Assembly (NCBI RefSeq): GCF_900110085.1 | Contig: NZ_FOCK01000003.1 | Location: 310,001 to 374,000 of the forward strand | Direction of reading: 5' to 3' | DNA from: Prevotella sp. ne3005 | GTDB taxonomy: Bacteria; Bacteroidota; Bacteroidia; Bacteroidales; Bacteroidaceae | DNA length: 64,000 nucleotides | Shown: piece by piece, positions 8,603 through 17,518 of the stretch | Layout: every line of letters starts with the position of its first letter | Position numbering within the stretch: the stretch's first letter is position 1 | The notes under the pieces: model-generated | Told to the model about the DNA's origin: nothing | The model's input: only the letters and a program-made list of their open reading frames with translations | Database searches by the model: none | Translations under genes and position numbers: made by a program

Positions 8603-9757
8603 ATGAAACATATTTGGAAAGCAGCGGCCATGTTCACGGCTGCCATGATGATCGCCTCATGCGATAATAATAAGTTCACTGTAGAGGGTCAGATTAACAA
8701 TGCCAAGGACTCTGTGCTATATTTTGAGAATGTTGGACTGGAAGGCATCCAGGTACTCGACTCCGTTAAACTGAATGATAATGGTGATTTCTCATTTAGC
8801 GAAGCCGCAAACTTGGCACCAGAATTCTACCGTCTCAGAATCTCCAACCAGATTATCAACGTAAGCATCGACTCTACTGAGACCGTACAGATTAAGGCTG
8901 AGTATCCCGATATGGCATCCAACTATACTGTCAGTGGCTCAGAGAACTGTGAGAAAATTAAAGAACTGACCCTGAAACAGATGACGCTGCAGAGTCAGGT
9001 TATCTCTCTGCAACAGAATACCACACTAGGCGTCAATACTGCCAACGACAGCATACAGAGTCTTATCAATGCCTATAAGGAAGATGTGAAAATCAACTAC
9101 ATCTACAAAGAGCCTATGAAGGCCTATTCCTATTTTGCCCTTTTCCAGGCTTTAGGCAACTACCTGATTTTCAATCCCCGTACAAACAAGGACGATATCA
9201 AGGCTTTTGCCGCCGTCGCCACCAGTTGGGATACCTACTACCCGCATGCCGAGCGCGGACAGAACCTACATAACATCGCCATAGAGGGCATGAAGAACCA
9301 GCGTATCGTTGCTGCACAGAATGCAGACATTCAAGTGGAAGCCAGTAAAGTCCAAGAGGCTGGTGTTCTCGACATTGCCCTTATTGACAACAAGGGACAG
9401 GAACGCCATCTGACAGATCTGAAGGGACAGGTAGTGTTGCTCGACTTCCATATCTTCGCCCTTGAGGATTCTCCTACCCGTATCATTATGCTCCGTGAGC
9501 TTTACAACAAATACCACGCACAAGGACTGGAAATCTATCAGGTGTCACTCGACAATGATGAACATTTCTGGAAGCAGCAGACTGCGGCCCTGCCTTGGAT
9601 TAACGTCCGCGATGCTGACGGCATCAATTCGCAGCGCCTTATGATGTACAACATTCAGGCAGTACCCGATTTCTTTGTCATCGATCGTGGCAACAACCTT
9701 GTAAAGCGTGCCGCCCAGATTAAAGACCTGGAGGCAGAAATCAAGAGCCTATTATAA
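8603..9757 (+). CDS. DUF4369/thioredoxin-fold lipoprotein lacking active-site cysteines
   Basis: A 384-residue lipoprotein. The N terminus is a signal peptide with a lipobox ending at Cys20 (IASC). Residues 25-110 look like a DUF4369 domain and the last 130 residues like an AhpC/TlpA-type thioredoxin fold, with VVLLDF at 277-282 and the cis-Pro segment AVPDFF near 364. In active relatives the strand is followed by W-C-x-x-C; here it reads HIFALEDS (283-290), and the only other Cys in the protein is Cys116. It therefore cannot act as a dithiol oxidoreductase. It is probably anchored in the envelope; a binding or chaperone role is possible. The gene converges on the btuF-like gene with a 6-base overlap. 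Confidence 0.82.
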   Translation: MKHIWKAAAMFTAAMMIASCDNNKFTVEGQINNAKDSVLYFENVGLEGIQVLDSVKLNDNGDFSFSEAANLAPEFYRLRISNQIINVSIDSTETVQIKAEYPDMASNYTVSGSENCEKIKELTLKQMTLQSQVISLQQNTTLGVNTANDSIQSLINAYKEDVKINYIYKEPMKAYSYFALFQALGNYLIFNPRTNKDDIKAFAAVATSWDTYYPHAERGQNLHNIAIEGMKNQRIVAAQNADIQVEASKVQEAGVLDIALIDNKGQERHLTDLKGQVVLLDFHIFALEDSPTRIIMLRELYNKYHAQGLEIYQVSLDNDEHFWKQQTAALPWINVRDADGINSQRLMMYNIQAVPDFFVIDRGNNLVKRAAQIKDLEAEIKSLL

Positions 9758-10867
9758 TTTCCGATAATAGCGAAGTGGTTTTACACCCTTAATGCCTGGG
9801 TGTATTATCTGAATAAAGTCGTTCAGCAGCCTGTCTGGACGGAAGGGTGACTCCTCGTAGAAACGAGTGGTACGTACATTACAGCCATACACTTCCCCTG
9901 TCTGGAAGGCACGGAACTGACCATAGCCCTCCTGTTCTGACAGGAGCATGTCAGGTGTCATTGGTTGTTCACTATCATAGCGGAACATCCACGCTTCTGT
10001 ATCAAAAGCCTCCTCCAATACCGTCTCAAAGGGCAACGAGAGCGATCCACTATGCTCATCGTATTCCCATGGATACCGTCCGCCAGCATCCTTCACCATC
10101 TGTCCTATAGTACTACGTCCGCCAGGAACATACCAGACGGAACCCACCTGTTTGTCAATCATCAGGGAGCGGCCCTCACCAGCCTTCTCTGCAATCTTCT
10201 TCAGGTCGTTGTAATTCTTGTCAACCTCCGCAAAGAGATTGTCTGCCCTCTTCTGACGACCGAAAAGCAGACCATAGAACCGCATCCACTCCGCCCTGGC
10301 CAGTGGGGATACCTCCATATATTCGGCACACTCTACGAGTGGGATATCCAGCTCCTCCAACCTGCCATAGCCTCCGCTATTCTCAAAGGGCGACAAGAGG
10401 ATGGCATCGGGGTGTAAATCGATAATCTTCTCTATGAGGGGACTCATCCCATCACCACAATCCACAATTCTGCCTGCCTTTACCTGTTTCTGTATCCAGG
10501 GAATCTTAATATATTTCAGATCTGCCACACCAGCAATCTTGTCATGACAACCAAAATCCATCAATAGTGAGCAGTGTACCGTTGTGAACACCACCGCTTT
10601 CTGCAAAGGCGTACGGATGACGGTGCCTTTCGGCAGATGAACGGGCACCTCTGCATCTTTGGGCACGAGGACATAGGTGTGCAGTGCTTTGCCATCCTTC
10701 CATGGATTTTCAATATTGACCACCGTATAACCATCATACTCCACGATTGAGGGTAGTGTGGCATACTTAAAGGTAACACTGTCGCCACTCCCCAGCAGAC
10801 GGTCCATCCGTCCGCCACAAGAGAGTAGCGACAATGCGATAAGAAGGATGCTACAGAGTTGCTTCAT
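9752..10867 (-). CDS. ABC transporter substrate-binding lipoprotein, BtuF-like
   Basis: A 371-residue lipoprotein with a lipobox ending at Cys17 (LLSC) and a class III periplasmic-binding fold (Peripla_BP_2: KIAGVAD, then HPDAILLSPFE and a second lobe with GSVWYVPGGRSTIGQM). Such proteins hand corrinoids, haem or ferric chelates to an inner-membrane ABC transporter. It follows BtuG-like and BtuB-like genes with a gap of six bases, which favours cobalamin. A haem or siderophore binder is the main alternative. No permease gene follows; the ATPase gene is about 7 kb away on the same strand. Confidence 0.82.
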   Translation of the reverse strand: MKQLCSILLIALSLLSCGGRMDRLLGSGDSVTFKYATLPSIVEYDGYTVVNIENPWKDGKALHTYVLVPKDAEVPVHLPKGTVIRTPLQKAVVFTTVHCSLLMDFGCHDKIAGVADLKYIKIPWIQKQVKAGRIVDCGDGMSPLIEKIIDLHPDAILLSPFENSGGYGRLEELDIPLVECAEYMEVSPLARAEWMRFYGLLFGRQKRADNLFAEVDKNYNDLKKIAEKAGEGRSLMIDKQVGSVWYVPGGRSTIGQMVKDAGGRYPWEYDEHSGSLSLPFETVLEEAFDTEAWMFRYDSEQPMTPDMLLSEQEGYGQFRAFQTGEVYGCNVRTTRFYEESPFRPDRLLNDFIQIIHPGIKGVKPLRYYRKL

Positions 10868-10873
10868 CGGAGC

Positions 10874-12019
10874 TTACTTAACTTTTACCGTACCATAGAG
10901 GAATGTAATCTGATGGGGCTCTACACCTGTATCGAAGGTCTTGACATATTCTCCATTACCCGTATACATGTTTATGAAGCCGGGAGCCGAATAGTCAGGA
11001 TAGCCCGTATCAGGATTCATCTTGCGAGAGGCAATAAGTACATAACCCGTATTGGGATCAACACTGATGGCTGCGGGGCTCTCAATGCGGTTCGCACCAT
11101 CGCCAGAGAGGGTAAACGTACTCAATGAGCCATAGGCAACGTTGAAGATTGAGTATGACACCTTCTTGCTTGAGTCATAGGGAGCATTGAAAGTGACAAT
11201 GTTATAGCCTGCTGCTGCCATACCTGTTGCATCGGGGATAATCTTCTGAACATTGCTACCGTTAATCAGGTAAACACCTGCTTCTTTCTGTACCCAGCTC
11301 TCATCGTAATATCCCCAGTCAAGCACAAAGATGTTATCACCAGCCACAGCCAGTTCCTGGGGATTGCGGACACCCTTAATCTCTGAGACGGAACCAGAAG
11401 AAAGGTTGACAACGGAGATAGAGCCATTGCCATTACCATAATCACTGTTGGCTACATAGAGGTAAACCAGATTGTCTTTGGTACCAATAGCCATTCCCTC
11501 GGGGTAAGAGCCCACCTTGTACATGTTGCGAACAGAAAGATCCAGGGTGTCGATTACACCCACATAACCACCATAAGTAGACACATACACATGATTATCA
11601 TAAGCTGTCAAAGAGCGTGGCATGACACCTTCTGCCTCACCCATTTCGTCTGTGGTGCTTATCCGTTCTATCAGTTTGAAGGTCTTTTTATCAAGAACAA
11701 ATACAGCATTCTCATCGCTGCCTGCCACATATACTTTGTTGCCATAGCACATCACGGAGTTCGGAGTTCCACCGAGACTTTCGCCATTGGCATTCTTAAA
11801 CACATTCTGACGGGCTGATCCGCTTTCATAGTCAAGGAAAGTCAGCGAGCCGTCGATACTATTGGAGGAACTGCCGTTGTTGACAATGAGGGCGCCATTA
11901 GTCACGACATACTCTGCTGGCTGATCGTTTTTGTCGTCACTAAGACAACCTGTGAGGAGGGTTGTACCCAAAGCCATCACAATCAAATTAAAAAGAATCT
12001 TTTTCATTTCTTGAATCAT
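10874..12019 (-). CDS. YncE-like beta-propeller surface lipoprotein, BtuG-like
   Basis: A 381-residue protein with a lipoprotein signal (lipobox LTGC; the mature Cys is residue 25 from this start) and repeated blade-like segments such as NKVYVAGSDENAVFVLD, NHVYVSTYGGYVGVID and NLVYLYVANSDYGNGNGSISVV, as in seven-bladed YncE/DUF5074 propellers. In Bacteroides, BtuG is a surface lipoprotein of this type that captures B12 and sits on BtuB. The neighbours here, a TonB receptor upstream and a BtuF-like protein downstream, reproduce that set. The second Met (start at 12007) is equally plausible. The ligand is inferred from context, not from a visible binding motif. Confidence 0.78.
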   Translation of the reverse strand: MIQEMKKILFNLIVMALGTTLLTGCLSDDKNDQPAEYVVTNGALIVNNGSSSNSIDGSLTFLDYESGSARQNVFKNANGESLGGTPNSVMCYGNKVYVAGSDENAVFVLDKKTFKLIERISTTDEMGEAEGVMPRSLTAYDNHVYVSTYGGYVGVIDTLDLSVRNMYKVGSYPEGMAIGTKDNLVYLYVANSDYGNGNGSISVVNLSSGSVSEIKGVRNPQELAVAGDNIFVLDWGYYDESWVQKEAGVYLINGSNVQKIIPDATGMAAAGYNIVTFNAPYDSSKKVSYSIFNVAYGSLSTFTLSGDGANRIESPAAISVDPNTGYVLIASRKMNPDTGYPDYSAPGFINMYTGNGEYVKTFDTGVEPHQITFLYGTVKVK

Positions 12020-12028
12020 TTATGTAAT

Positions 12029-14032
12029 TTAAAGTTGATATTTCAATGAGACCTGCCAACTGCGGCCAGGCATAGGATAGAAACGTACAATCTCGTATTG
12101 CTTATTGAAGAGATTCTTCACATCTACACGCGTTTCCAGCTGTTGCTTACTCCAGCAGAAGTTATGCCAGAACGTCAAGCCCATATCCCAATAACCGTCA
12201 ATCTCCGTACTCTCATAGTGCTGGTTGTTTGCCCATCGGCTGCTGACGCCAGAACCATGCAATGAGACATTCACCCAGGGGTTCTCCCAACCTAGGGCGA
12301 TGCTCCCGGAATGGCGGGGAATATAAGCAATCTGGTTACCATAATAGGGCGACTCTTCGCTGGTGCGATTCTCTGCCTGCTGATAGTTGTAACTGCCCGA
12401 AACTTCAAGGCGATGACCTTCGCCAACATGATAAGCGGCATTGGCTGTCAGGTCGGCACCCAGAACCTTAACCTTCCCCACGTTGACACAAGTCCATACA
12501 AACATATTATAAGGTACAGCCACAATCATGTCCTTCACATGATTATAATAGCCGTCGACAGTACATTGAAGACTGAATGGGGAAGCCTGGTGACTGTAGG
12601 TAATGCCGAGGTTATACTGGTCGGTGCTCTCAGGCAGAAGGTTCGTACTACCATAATGATAGTAATAGCTCTCGTTAAAGGTAGGCGCCCGGAAGATGTT
12701 CTTGTAGGAGGCTCGGAGATACACATCCTTGTCTTCACATAACTTATATGATAGCGACACCGAGGGTGAAAGCCTTTGCATATCCCGGGCAGGGTCGCCC
12801 ATCTTTGCGTTGTTCAGATAGAGAGAATAAAGCAGTCGCATCAGAGCAGTCAACCTGCCATTATGATATTTCGCCGTACCGGATTGTAATATACTGTGAC
12901 GGTAAGGATGGCTGTTTATTGTTCTGGAGGCCGAACTATTCAGATTGTTAAAGCTGTAATCAAGAGAATAGTCGAAGGCCCACTTCTCAGATGGTGCATA
13001 GAGCACAGCCACCGAGGTGTAAGCCTCGCGCTGCCAGTAGCTTGCATCGTTGACAGCATCAGGATAGAGGGGATCCTTATAGACTGAGGCATACCAGTTG
13101 AATTTCCCATGCCACTTCAACGACCAGCCAGAACGGTTACGTGTCTGATACAGCAACTGGGCGAAGAAGTTCTGATCATGGAGCGTCTCTTTATTAAGGT
13201 TCGTGTAATAATGCACTTGCCCAGGCAACTGGCGGTCATTGTCATAGTAGTACACTTTTCCGCTGACCCGATTGAAAGTATCGACACTCCACACAAAGTT
13301 CAGTTCACCGTGCCCAGTATTCATCCGGCTGTTCGTACGATTGTCCTTTACCGTCTGCTTCACATTCTTTATCTCGTAAGGGTAATCGTTCTCTGCATAA
13401 GTATATTCACCAACCACAGAGATGGCAAATCTGTCTGTGAGGTTCTGCTCATAGCGCAGGAAGGGGCTGGCATATCCGAATGAGCCGACCTTCATTTGCG
13501 CTGTCAGATGTGGCTTGGTGTTGGCATCGGGCATGCCGATGGTATGGATGTTCAGCACTGCAGAGGCAGAGGCATTGCGAGCAGGGATGAAGATGTCATC
13601 GTTGTCGCCAATGACCAGCGAGAGTTGTTCCACATTGTCGAGACTATAGCGTGAGAGGTCGATCTCACCACTCTGACAGTCGCTGAGCATCACCCCGTCA
13701 TAACCCACACCGATATGCTTGGCACCGAAGCCACGCACGGCAATCGTCTTCAGGCCCCCTGCCCCACCGTAGTCGCGCAGGGTGACGCCTGGGATGCGAT
13801 GCAAGGCATCTGCTATGTCTGTCACACCTAATGTCAGCATCTGCTTCTGGTCCAGAATACGAAGGGGGGCCGTGCTCGTCACTTCGTGCTGACGCCGGCT
13901 TTCCGTAATGGTCACCTCGCGAAGCTGATGCACCCTGTCCGTAATAGTGTCATTACGAACCTCCTGCCCGCTCACCGTTGTAGCCAGCAGGCTGGTCATT
14001 GTCAGGGTTATCATCAGCTTACCAGTCATCAT
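12029..14032 (-). CDS. TonB-dependent receptor, BtuB-like
   Basis: A 667-residue outer-membrane receptor: signal peptide, a TonB-box-like region near LREVTITESRR, a plug domain with IPGVTLRDYGG and TIAVRGFG, then a 22-strand-type barrel ending in the C-terminal pattern WQVSLKYQL. Length and plug are close to BtuB and short siderophore receptors rather than to SusC proteins (about 1000 residues), and there is no N-terminal carboxypeptidase-like domain. It imports its ligand across the outer membrane using TonB energy. It overlaps the upstream nuclease-like gene by four bases (ATGA) and is followed by the BtuG-like and BtuF-like genes. Cobalamin is the most likely substrate. Confidence 0.85.
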   Translation of the reverse strand: MMTGKLMITLTMTSLLATTVSGQEVRNDTITDRVHQLREVTITESRRQHEVTSTAPLRILDQKQMLTLGVTDIADALHRIPGVTLRDYGGAGGLKTIAVRGFGAKHIGVGYDGVMLSDCQSGEIDLSRYSLDNVEQLSLVIGDNDDIFIPARNASASAVLNIHTIGMPDANTKPHLTAQMKVGSFGYASPFLRYEQNLTDRFAISVVGEYTYAENDYPYEIKNVKQTVKDNRTNSRMNTGHGELNFVWSVDTFNRVSGKVYYYDNDRQLPGQVHYYTNLNKETLHDQNFFAQLLYQTRNRSGWSLKWHGKFNWYASVYKDPLYPDAVNDASYWQREAYTSVAVLYAPSEKWAFDYSLDYSFNNLNSSASRTINSHPYRHSILQSGTAKYHNGRLTALMRLLYSLYLNNAKMGDPARDMQRLSPSVSLSYKLCEDKDVYLRASYKNIFRAPTFNESYYYHYGSTNLLPESTDQYNLGITYSHQASPFSLQCTVDGYYNHVKDMIVAVPYNMFVWTCVNVGKVKVLGADLTANAAYHVGEGHRLEVSGSYNYQQAENRTSEESPYYGNQIAYIPRHSGSIALGWENPWVNVSLHGSGVSSRWANNQHYESTEIDGYWDMGLTFWHNFCWSKQQLETRVDVKNLFNKQYEIVRFYPMPGRSWQVSLKYQL

Positions 14033-14907
14033 GTTTCGTTGTTTATCAGTTGATGTCCCAGGTCCTCACGATGGCAGGCATCGACGATCTGGGCGATGAC
14101 CTCATCCATCTTGGGCACCTCTGCCACGAAATACGTGGGGTAGTCGGCACAGAGCACCACCAGGTTCATCGTCCTGACCCTGACGCCGTAATGCTCTTCA
14201 AGCATGTAGCGATAGAGGTTCTGCTGGATGCAGTAGTGGTAGAAAGGCGTATCGGGAAGCGTGATGCCGTTGAAGCCCGTCTTGCCTCCGAAGGCTTCGA
14301 CAATGGGCTGGCCCAGGCTGTTGACCACCTTGCCGCTACGCTTCCAGTCGTAGATGGTGAAGGTGCCGTCTTCATTCCTGCACACCATATCGATGGTGCC
14401 TGCGATGTTCAGCTCCGTATCGTAGACGGGCCACTCCTGACGATAGGGGCGGATATGGTAGTCGCCCACGAACTTGAGGAAGTGGCTACGCTCCATCTCG
14501 ATGCTCACGTGCTCCACTTCGCCATGAAACTCGAAGGGGAATTCGGTCAGGAAGGCACCGTCCTTGAAGTAGCGCTCCGTCTGCTCATGCATGAACGTGC
14601 CCACCTCGGAGGCTTTCTTGCCTATACGCTCCCACTTCTTAAGCGACTCCTCGATGGGCACCCCGTAGCGTTCCCACTGGCGGCGGGCAGCTGCCTGGGC
14701 GTCGAAGTGCTCAAAGAAATGGGCTATCAGCGAACTCACGGGGAGCAGCTGCTGCAGGCCTTTATAGGTATAGATGTGGTGCTCGGGCTCGAAGTCGATG
14801 TAGCGGTCCTGCTCATACAGTCCTGCATCGGTGAAGGATCGCATCTTCTCCTCCATCGCCTCCGAGCGCTTCAGCCCGTCTGTACTTATGTTCTGTTCGT
14901 TGGACAT
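14029..14907 (-). CDS. PD-(D/E)XK nuclease-like protein, RecB/Cas4 type
   Basis: A 292-residue protein with the sequence pattern of RecB-type nucleases: His107 in GTFMHE, Glu158 in QEWPVY, Asp173 in AGTIDMV, Asp187 and Lys189 in YDWKR, then a Q-x-x-x-Y-type helix in IQQNLYRYMLEE. All metal-binding and catalytic positions appear intact. It has no helicase domain, so it is a free-standing nuclease domain. It is the first gene of the btuB-btuG-btuF unit, with a 4-base overlap into btuB. The ATG at 14907 is used because the frame upstream runs through the promoter. A role in DNA repair or defence is possible; no link to B12 is evident. Confidence 0.75.
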   Translation of the reverse strand: MSNEQNISTDGLKRSEAMEEKMRSFTDAGLYEQDRYIDFEPEHHIYTYKGLQQLLPVSSLIAHFFEHFDAQAAARRQWERYGVPIEESLKKWERIGKKASEVGTFMHEQTERYFKDGAFLTEFPFEFHGEVEHVSIEMERSHFLKFVGDYHIRPYRQEWPVYDTELNIAGTIDMVCRNEDGTFTIYDWKRSGKVVNSLGQPIVEAFGGKTGFNGITLPDTPFYHYCIQQNLYRYMLEEHYGVRVRTMNLVVLCADYPTYFVAEVPKMDEVIAQIVDACHREDLGHQLINNET

Positions 14908-14926
14908 TGCGTTTCTGTTTGTGTTG

Positions 14927-14934
14927 CAAAGGTA
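14927..14934 (-). promoter_or_regulatory. Bacteroidetes -7 element for the nuclease-btuBGF unit
   Basis: Reads TACCTTTG on the minus strand, 19 bases before the ATG at 14907. The leader is too short to hold a cobalamin riboswitch. Confidence 0.65.
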
Positions 14935-15226
14935 CAAAGATTTATCGTAACCGCCAAATCTTTTAGATGATTTAAGGAGAAGGTTGAAAGATTTAAGAGT
15001 CTTTATGATGTTATTTTTCTTAACAAAGCGCCTCGTGAGAATCGCGTTTTAGAGCCCAAACCAACCCGAGGCCACAATGACGCGAAATATGAGCCGTTTT
15101 GCTAAGTGGCTGATAGCGTGGAAGTTATGTTTTTCTTGTCATGATTCTTTACTCCAAACACCCCTGAAAACCCCGAAAAAGCCCCGATTTCATCGCAAAA
15201 TGCCCCGAGTTTGCTACGGAAATAGA

Positions 15227-15307
15227 TAGGGTTTGCCCGGACTAAACCTATACTTTAGTCCGACTAAAGTCATGGTTTGCTTACGGTAAACATATACTTT
15301 GCCGTAA
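15227..15307. repeat. cluster of short inverted repeats (copy 1)
   Basis: Three inverted repeats in a row: TAGGGTTT paired with AAACCTA (15227-15250), ACTTTAGTC and GACTAAAGT around one base (15252-15270), and TTACGGTAAA with TTTGCCGTAA (15281-15307). The central one shares ACTTTAGTC with the clusters at 33.2 and 52.3 kb. Confidence 0.7.
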
Positions 15308-15467
15308 CCTGACCTGTTTTCAGCCCCAAACAGCCTTCCCGTTTCTCTAGAAGGAGCAAAAAGAAAGTGTTAAATTCTGGCACTTATTATTGACAAACAA
15401 AAGATTCTGCATTACCGTCTCCTGTAAAAAAAGTCAGGAAAAACGGAGTTTTCTCCCAAATTATCAC

Positions 15468-15475
15468 TACCTTTG
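15468..15475 (+). promoter_or_regulatory. Bacteroidetes -7 element for the aldo-keto reductase gene
   Basis: TACCTTTG, 28 bases before the ATG at 15504. Confidence 0.65.
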
Positions 15476-15503
15476 CCGACACATTACTAAAACAAACGAA
15501 GAC

Positions 15504-16478
15504 ATGAAGGAACTGTACTTTGCGGACAAGAGCCGCTACGACAACGGGATGGAGTTTGAGCGCTGCGGGCGCTCTGGTGTGTTGCTGCCTAAGGTAAGCC
15601 TCGGCTTCTGGCATAACTTCGGAAGCGTCGACCCCTATGAGCGCAGCCGTGAGATTACCCACTACGCCTTCGACCACGGCATCACCCACTTTGATCTGGC
15701 CAACAACTACGGCCCAGTCTACGGCTCTGCTGAGGAAACGATGGGCAGACTGATGGACGAGGACTTCCGACCCTACCGTGACGAGCTGTTCATATCCTCG
15801 AAGGCAGGTTACGACATGTGGCCTGGCCCTTACGGCAACTGGGGTTCCAGGAAATATCTGATGGCTTCGCTCGACCAAAGTCTGAAGCGCATGAAGATCG
15901 ACTACGTGGACCTCTTCTATAGTCACCGCTACGACCCAGAGACACCGCTGGAGGAGACACTGCAGGCGCTGGTGGACATCGTGCGTCAGGGCAAGGCGCT
16001 CTATGTAGGTATCTCCAACTGGCCGCTCGAGCCCCTGAAGTTCGGTTACGACTACCTGAAGGCCCACGATGTGCCCCTGCTCATCTATCAGGGCCGCCTG
16101 AACATGCTCGACCGCAAGCCACAGGAAGCTGGCATTCTTGACTTCTGTGCAGACAACGGCGTAGGTTTCATCGCCTTCTCTCCCTTGGCACAGGGTCTGC
16201 TCACAGACCGCTACCTCAATGGCATCCCCAAGGACAGCCGCATGTCGAAGGGCAAGTTCCTCCGTGAAGAGATGCTCACGCCAGAATTGTTGGAGAAGCT
16301 GCAACGTTACAACAAGGCAGCAGAGAGTCGCCATGAGACACTCGCAGAGATGGCCCTCGCCTGGATTCTCCACCAAAGGGGTGTCACCAGCGTCCTCATA
16401 GGAGCCAGCTCAACAGCCCAGCTGGAGAAGAACCTCCGCTGTGTGAGTGCCGCTCCCTTCGATGATTATCAATTATGA
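15504..16478 (+). CDS. aldo/keto reductase, YghZ-like
   Basis: A 324-residue NADPH-dependent aldo-keto reductase with a TIM-barrel fold. The catalytic tetrad is Asp64, Tyr69, Lys100 and His141 (FDLANNYG, SSKAGY, YSHRYD). The LGFWHNFG segment, and a GSAEETMG segment after the tyrosine, match the YghZ/L-glyceraldehyde-3-phosphate reductase branch, which reduces small aldehydes such as methylglyoxal. The start is the ATG after the promoter; a longer in-frame stretch upstream lacks a promoter of its own. It ends four bases from the convergent cobD-like gene. It sits between the two halves of the B12 gene set but has no evident link to them. Confidence 0.9.
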   Translation: MKELYFADKSRYDNGMEFERCGRSGVLLPKVSLGFWHNFGSVDPYERSREITHYAFDHGITHFDLANNYGPVYGSAEETMGRLMDEDFRPYRDELFISSKAGYDMWPGPYGNWGSRKYLMASLDQSLKRMKIDYVDLFYSHRYDPETPLEETLQALVDIVRQGKALYVGISNWPLEPLKFGYDYLKAHDVPLLIYQGRLNMLDRKPQEAGILDFCADNGVGFIAFSPLAQGLLTDRYLNGIPKDSRMSKGKFLREEMLTPELLEKLQRYNKAAESRHETLAEMALAWILHQRGVTSVLIGASSTAQLEKNLRCVSAAPFDDYQL

Positions 16479-16481
16479 TGG

Positions 16482-17501
16482 TCAATTCGAGGCACAATAG
16501 GTCGTCAAAGCCTCCACAAGTACATCATTCTCCTCTGGGGTCTGCGCCGTGATACGGAAGCAGTGGTCGTCAAGTCCCCTGAAATTGGAGGCATCTCGGA
16601 TAAGGATGCCATAATTGTTAATCAGCCATTTCTTCAGTTCTGGTGTATTCCCTTTATCGATATTCACCAACATGAAATTGGTGTCCGACTTCATTACCAT
16701 CAGCCCCTCGATAGCTGAGATGTTCTCGTAGAGCCGTTGGGCCTCAGCCAGATAGCCATTGAGGTCTGGAATCATCTTCGGATCATTCTTCACCAAAAAC
16801 TTACCGGCCTCTATCGCCATCGCATTGATGGTCCAGGGCTGACGGATATGCTTCATACGATCGATGATAATGGGCGAAGCGAATATATAGCCCAAACGAA
16901 GGCCGGGAATGCAATATTTCTTCGACAGGGAATGAACCAACATCACATTAAAGCAGTCCTGCATTTCCCTTGGCTCCAGCATCGGACTCAAGGTATAGTC
17001 GGCATACGACTGGTCGACGACATACAGATAACGGGGATGCTGCCTGATGATATGATTGATCAGACTCTTCAGCAAGACATTACCCGTCGGGTTATTAGGA
17101 TTGCAGAGCCAATAGATACGGTCATCGGGCAGTACTTCCAATTCGTCCGCAGAATCATAGGAGATCAGGTGTCCGAACTCCCGGCACGCATCCTCATACT
17201 CTGTGAATGTTGGCTGTGGAATGATCGAGGCCCATCCCTTGTAGAGTTGAGCTATCAAATAGATAGCCTCAGTGGCTCCGTTGGTCACCATGACAGTATT
17301 CTCTGGTACGCCCAATTGTTCTGCCAGCATACTTTCCAAAGAATGGGCATCAGGTTCCGGATAATGCCCAACAATATCAAAGTGCGCCATCAGGTGCTCT
17401 TTGAGTTCAGAATAATCAGCCCTGCTATAGACATTTGAGCTGAAATTCATCTTAATCTTGTCGCCGTAGCGAAAAGCATCATCGCCGTGACCGTATATCA
17501 T
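16482..17501 (-). CDS. CobD-like PLP-dependent aminotransferase/decarboxylase
   Basis: A 339-residue class I/II fold-type I PLP enzyme. Lys194 in HSLSKKY is the PLP-binding lysine, with CNPNNPTG at 133-140, Asp163 and the GLRLGY segment at 200-205. The opening MIYGHGDD followed by NFSSNVY resembles CobD, the L-threonine-O-3-phosphate decarboxylase that makes the aminopropanol arm of cobalamin. Histidinol-phosphate aminotransferases share this fold and are the alternative. The gene lies 17 bases behind a BtuD-like ATPase gene and near btuB-like genes, so a role in corrinoid salvage fits best. No other cobamide synthesis gene is seen in the window. Confidence 0.75.
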   Translation of the reverse strand: MIYGHGDDAFRYGDKIKMNFSSNVYSRADYSELKEHLMAHFDIVGHYPEPDAHSLESMLAEQLGVPENTVMVTNGATEAIYLIAQLYKGWASIIPQPTFTEYEDACREFGHLISYDSADELEVLPDDRIYWLCNPNNPTGNVLLKSLINHIIRQHPRYLYVVDQSYADYTLSPMLEPREMQDCFNVMLVHSLSKKYCIPGLRLGYIFASPIIIDRMKHIRQPWTINAMAIEAGKFLVKNDPKMIPDLNGYLAEAQRLYENISAIEGLMVMKSDTNFMLVNIDKGNTPELKKWLINNYGILIRDASNFRGLDDHCFRITAQTPEENDVLVEALTTYCASN

Positions 17502-17518
17502 AGGTATCTTGATTGTTT

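Larger units (their letters stand above)
14938..15503. other. gene-free divergent intergenic region
   Basis: About 560 bases without a supportable gene between the nuclease-like and aldo-keto reductase genes. It holds one promoter element at 15468-15475 (the other, at 14927-14934, lies just outside) and, at 15227-15307, a cluster of inverted repeats listed separately. I searched the minus strand for cobalamin riboswitch landmarks and saw no convincing B12 box. The stretch 15000-15220 shows no clear feature. Confidence 0.6.

Noticed and set aside
13999..14970. plus-strand frame of 323 codons opposite the nuclease-like gene
   Set aside because: The minus-strand product has a full RecB-type motif set; the plus frame has no known domain.
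15227..15307. CRISPR array
   Set aside because: The inverted repeats are of different sequence and have no regular spacing or spacers, and no cas genes are present.
14908..15503. cobalamin riboswitch upstream of the btu genes
   Set aside because: A GCCACTTAG stretch near 15100 on the minus strand loosely resembles part of a B12 box, but it lies upstream of the promoter at 14927-14934 and the rest of the motif is absent.
15387..16376. long minus-strand frame of 329 codons over the aldo-keto reductase
   Set aside because: It mirrors the aldo-keto reductase gene, which has an intact catalytic tetrad and a promoter; the frame has no recognisable protein features and is a codon-usage shadow.
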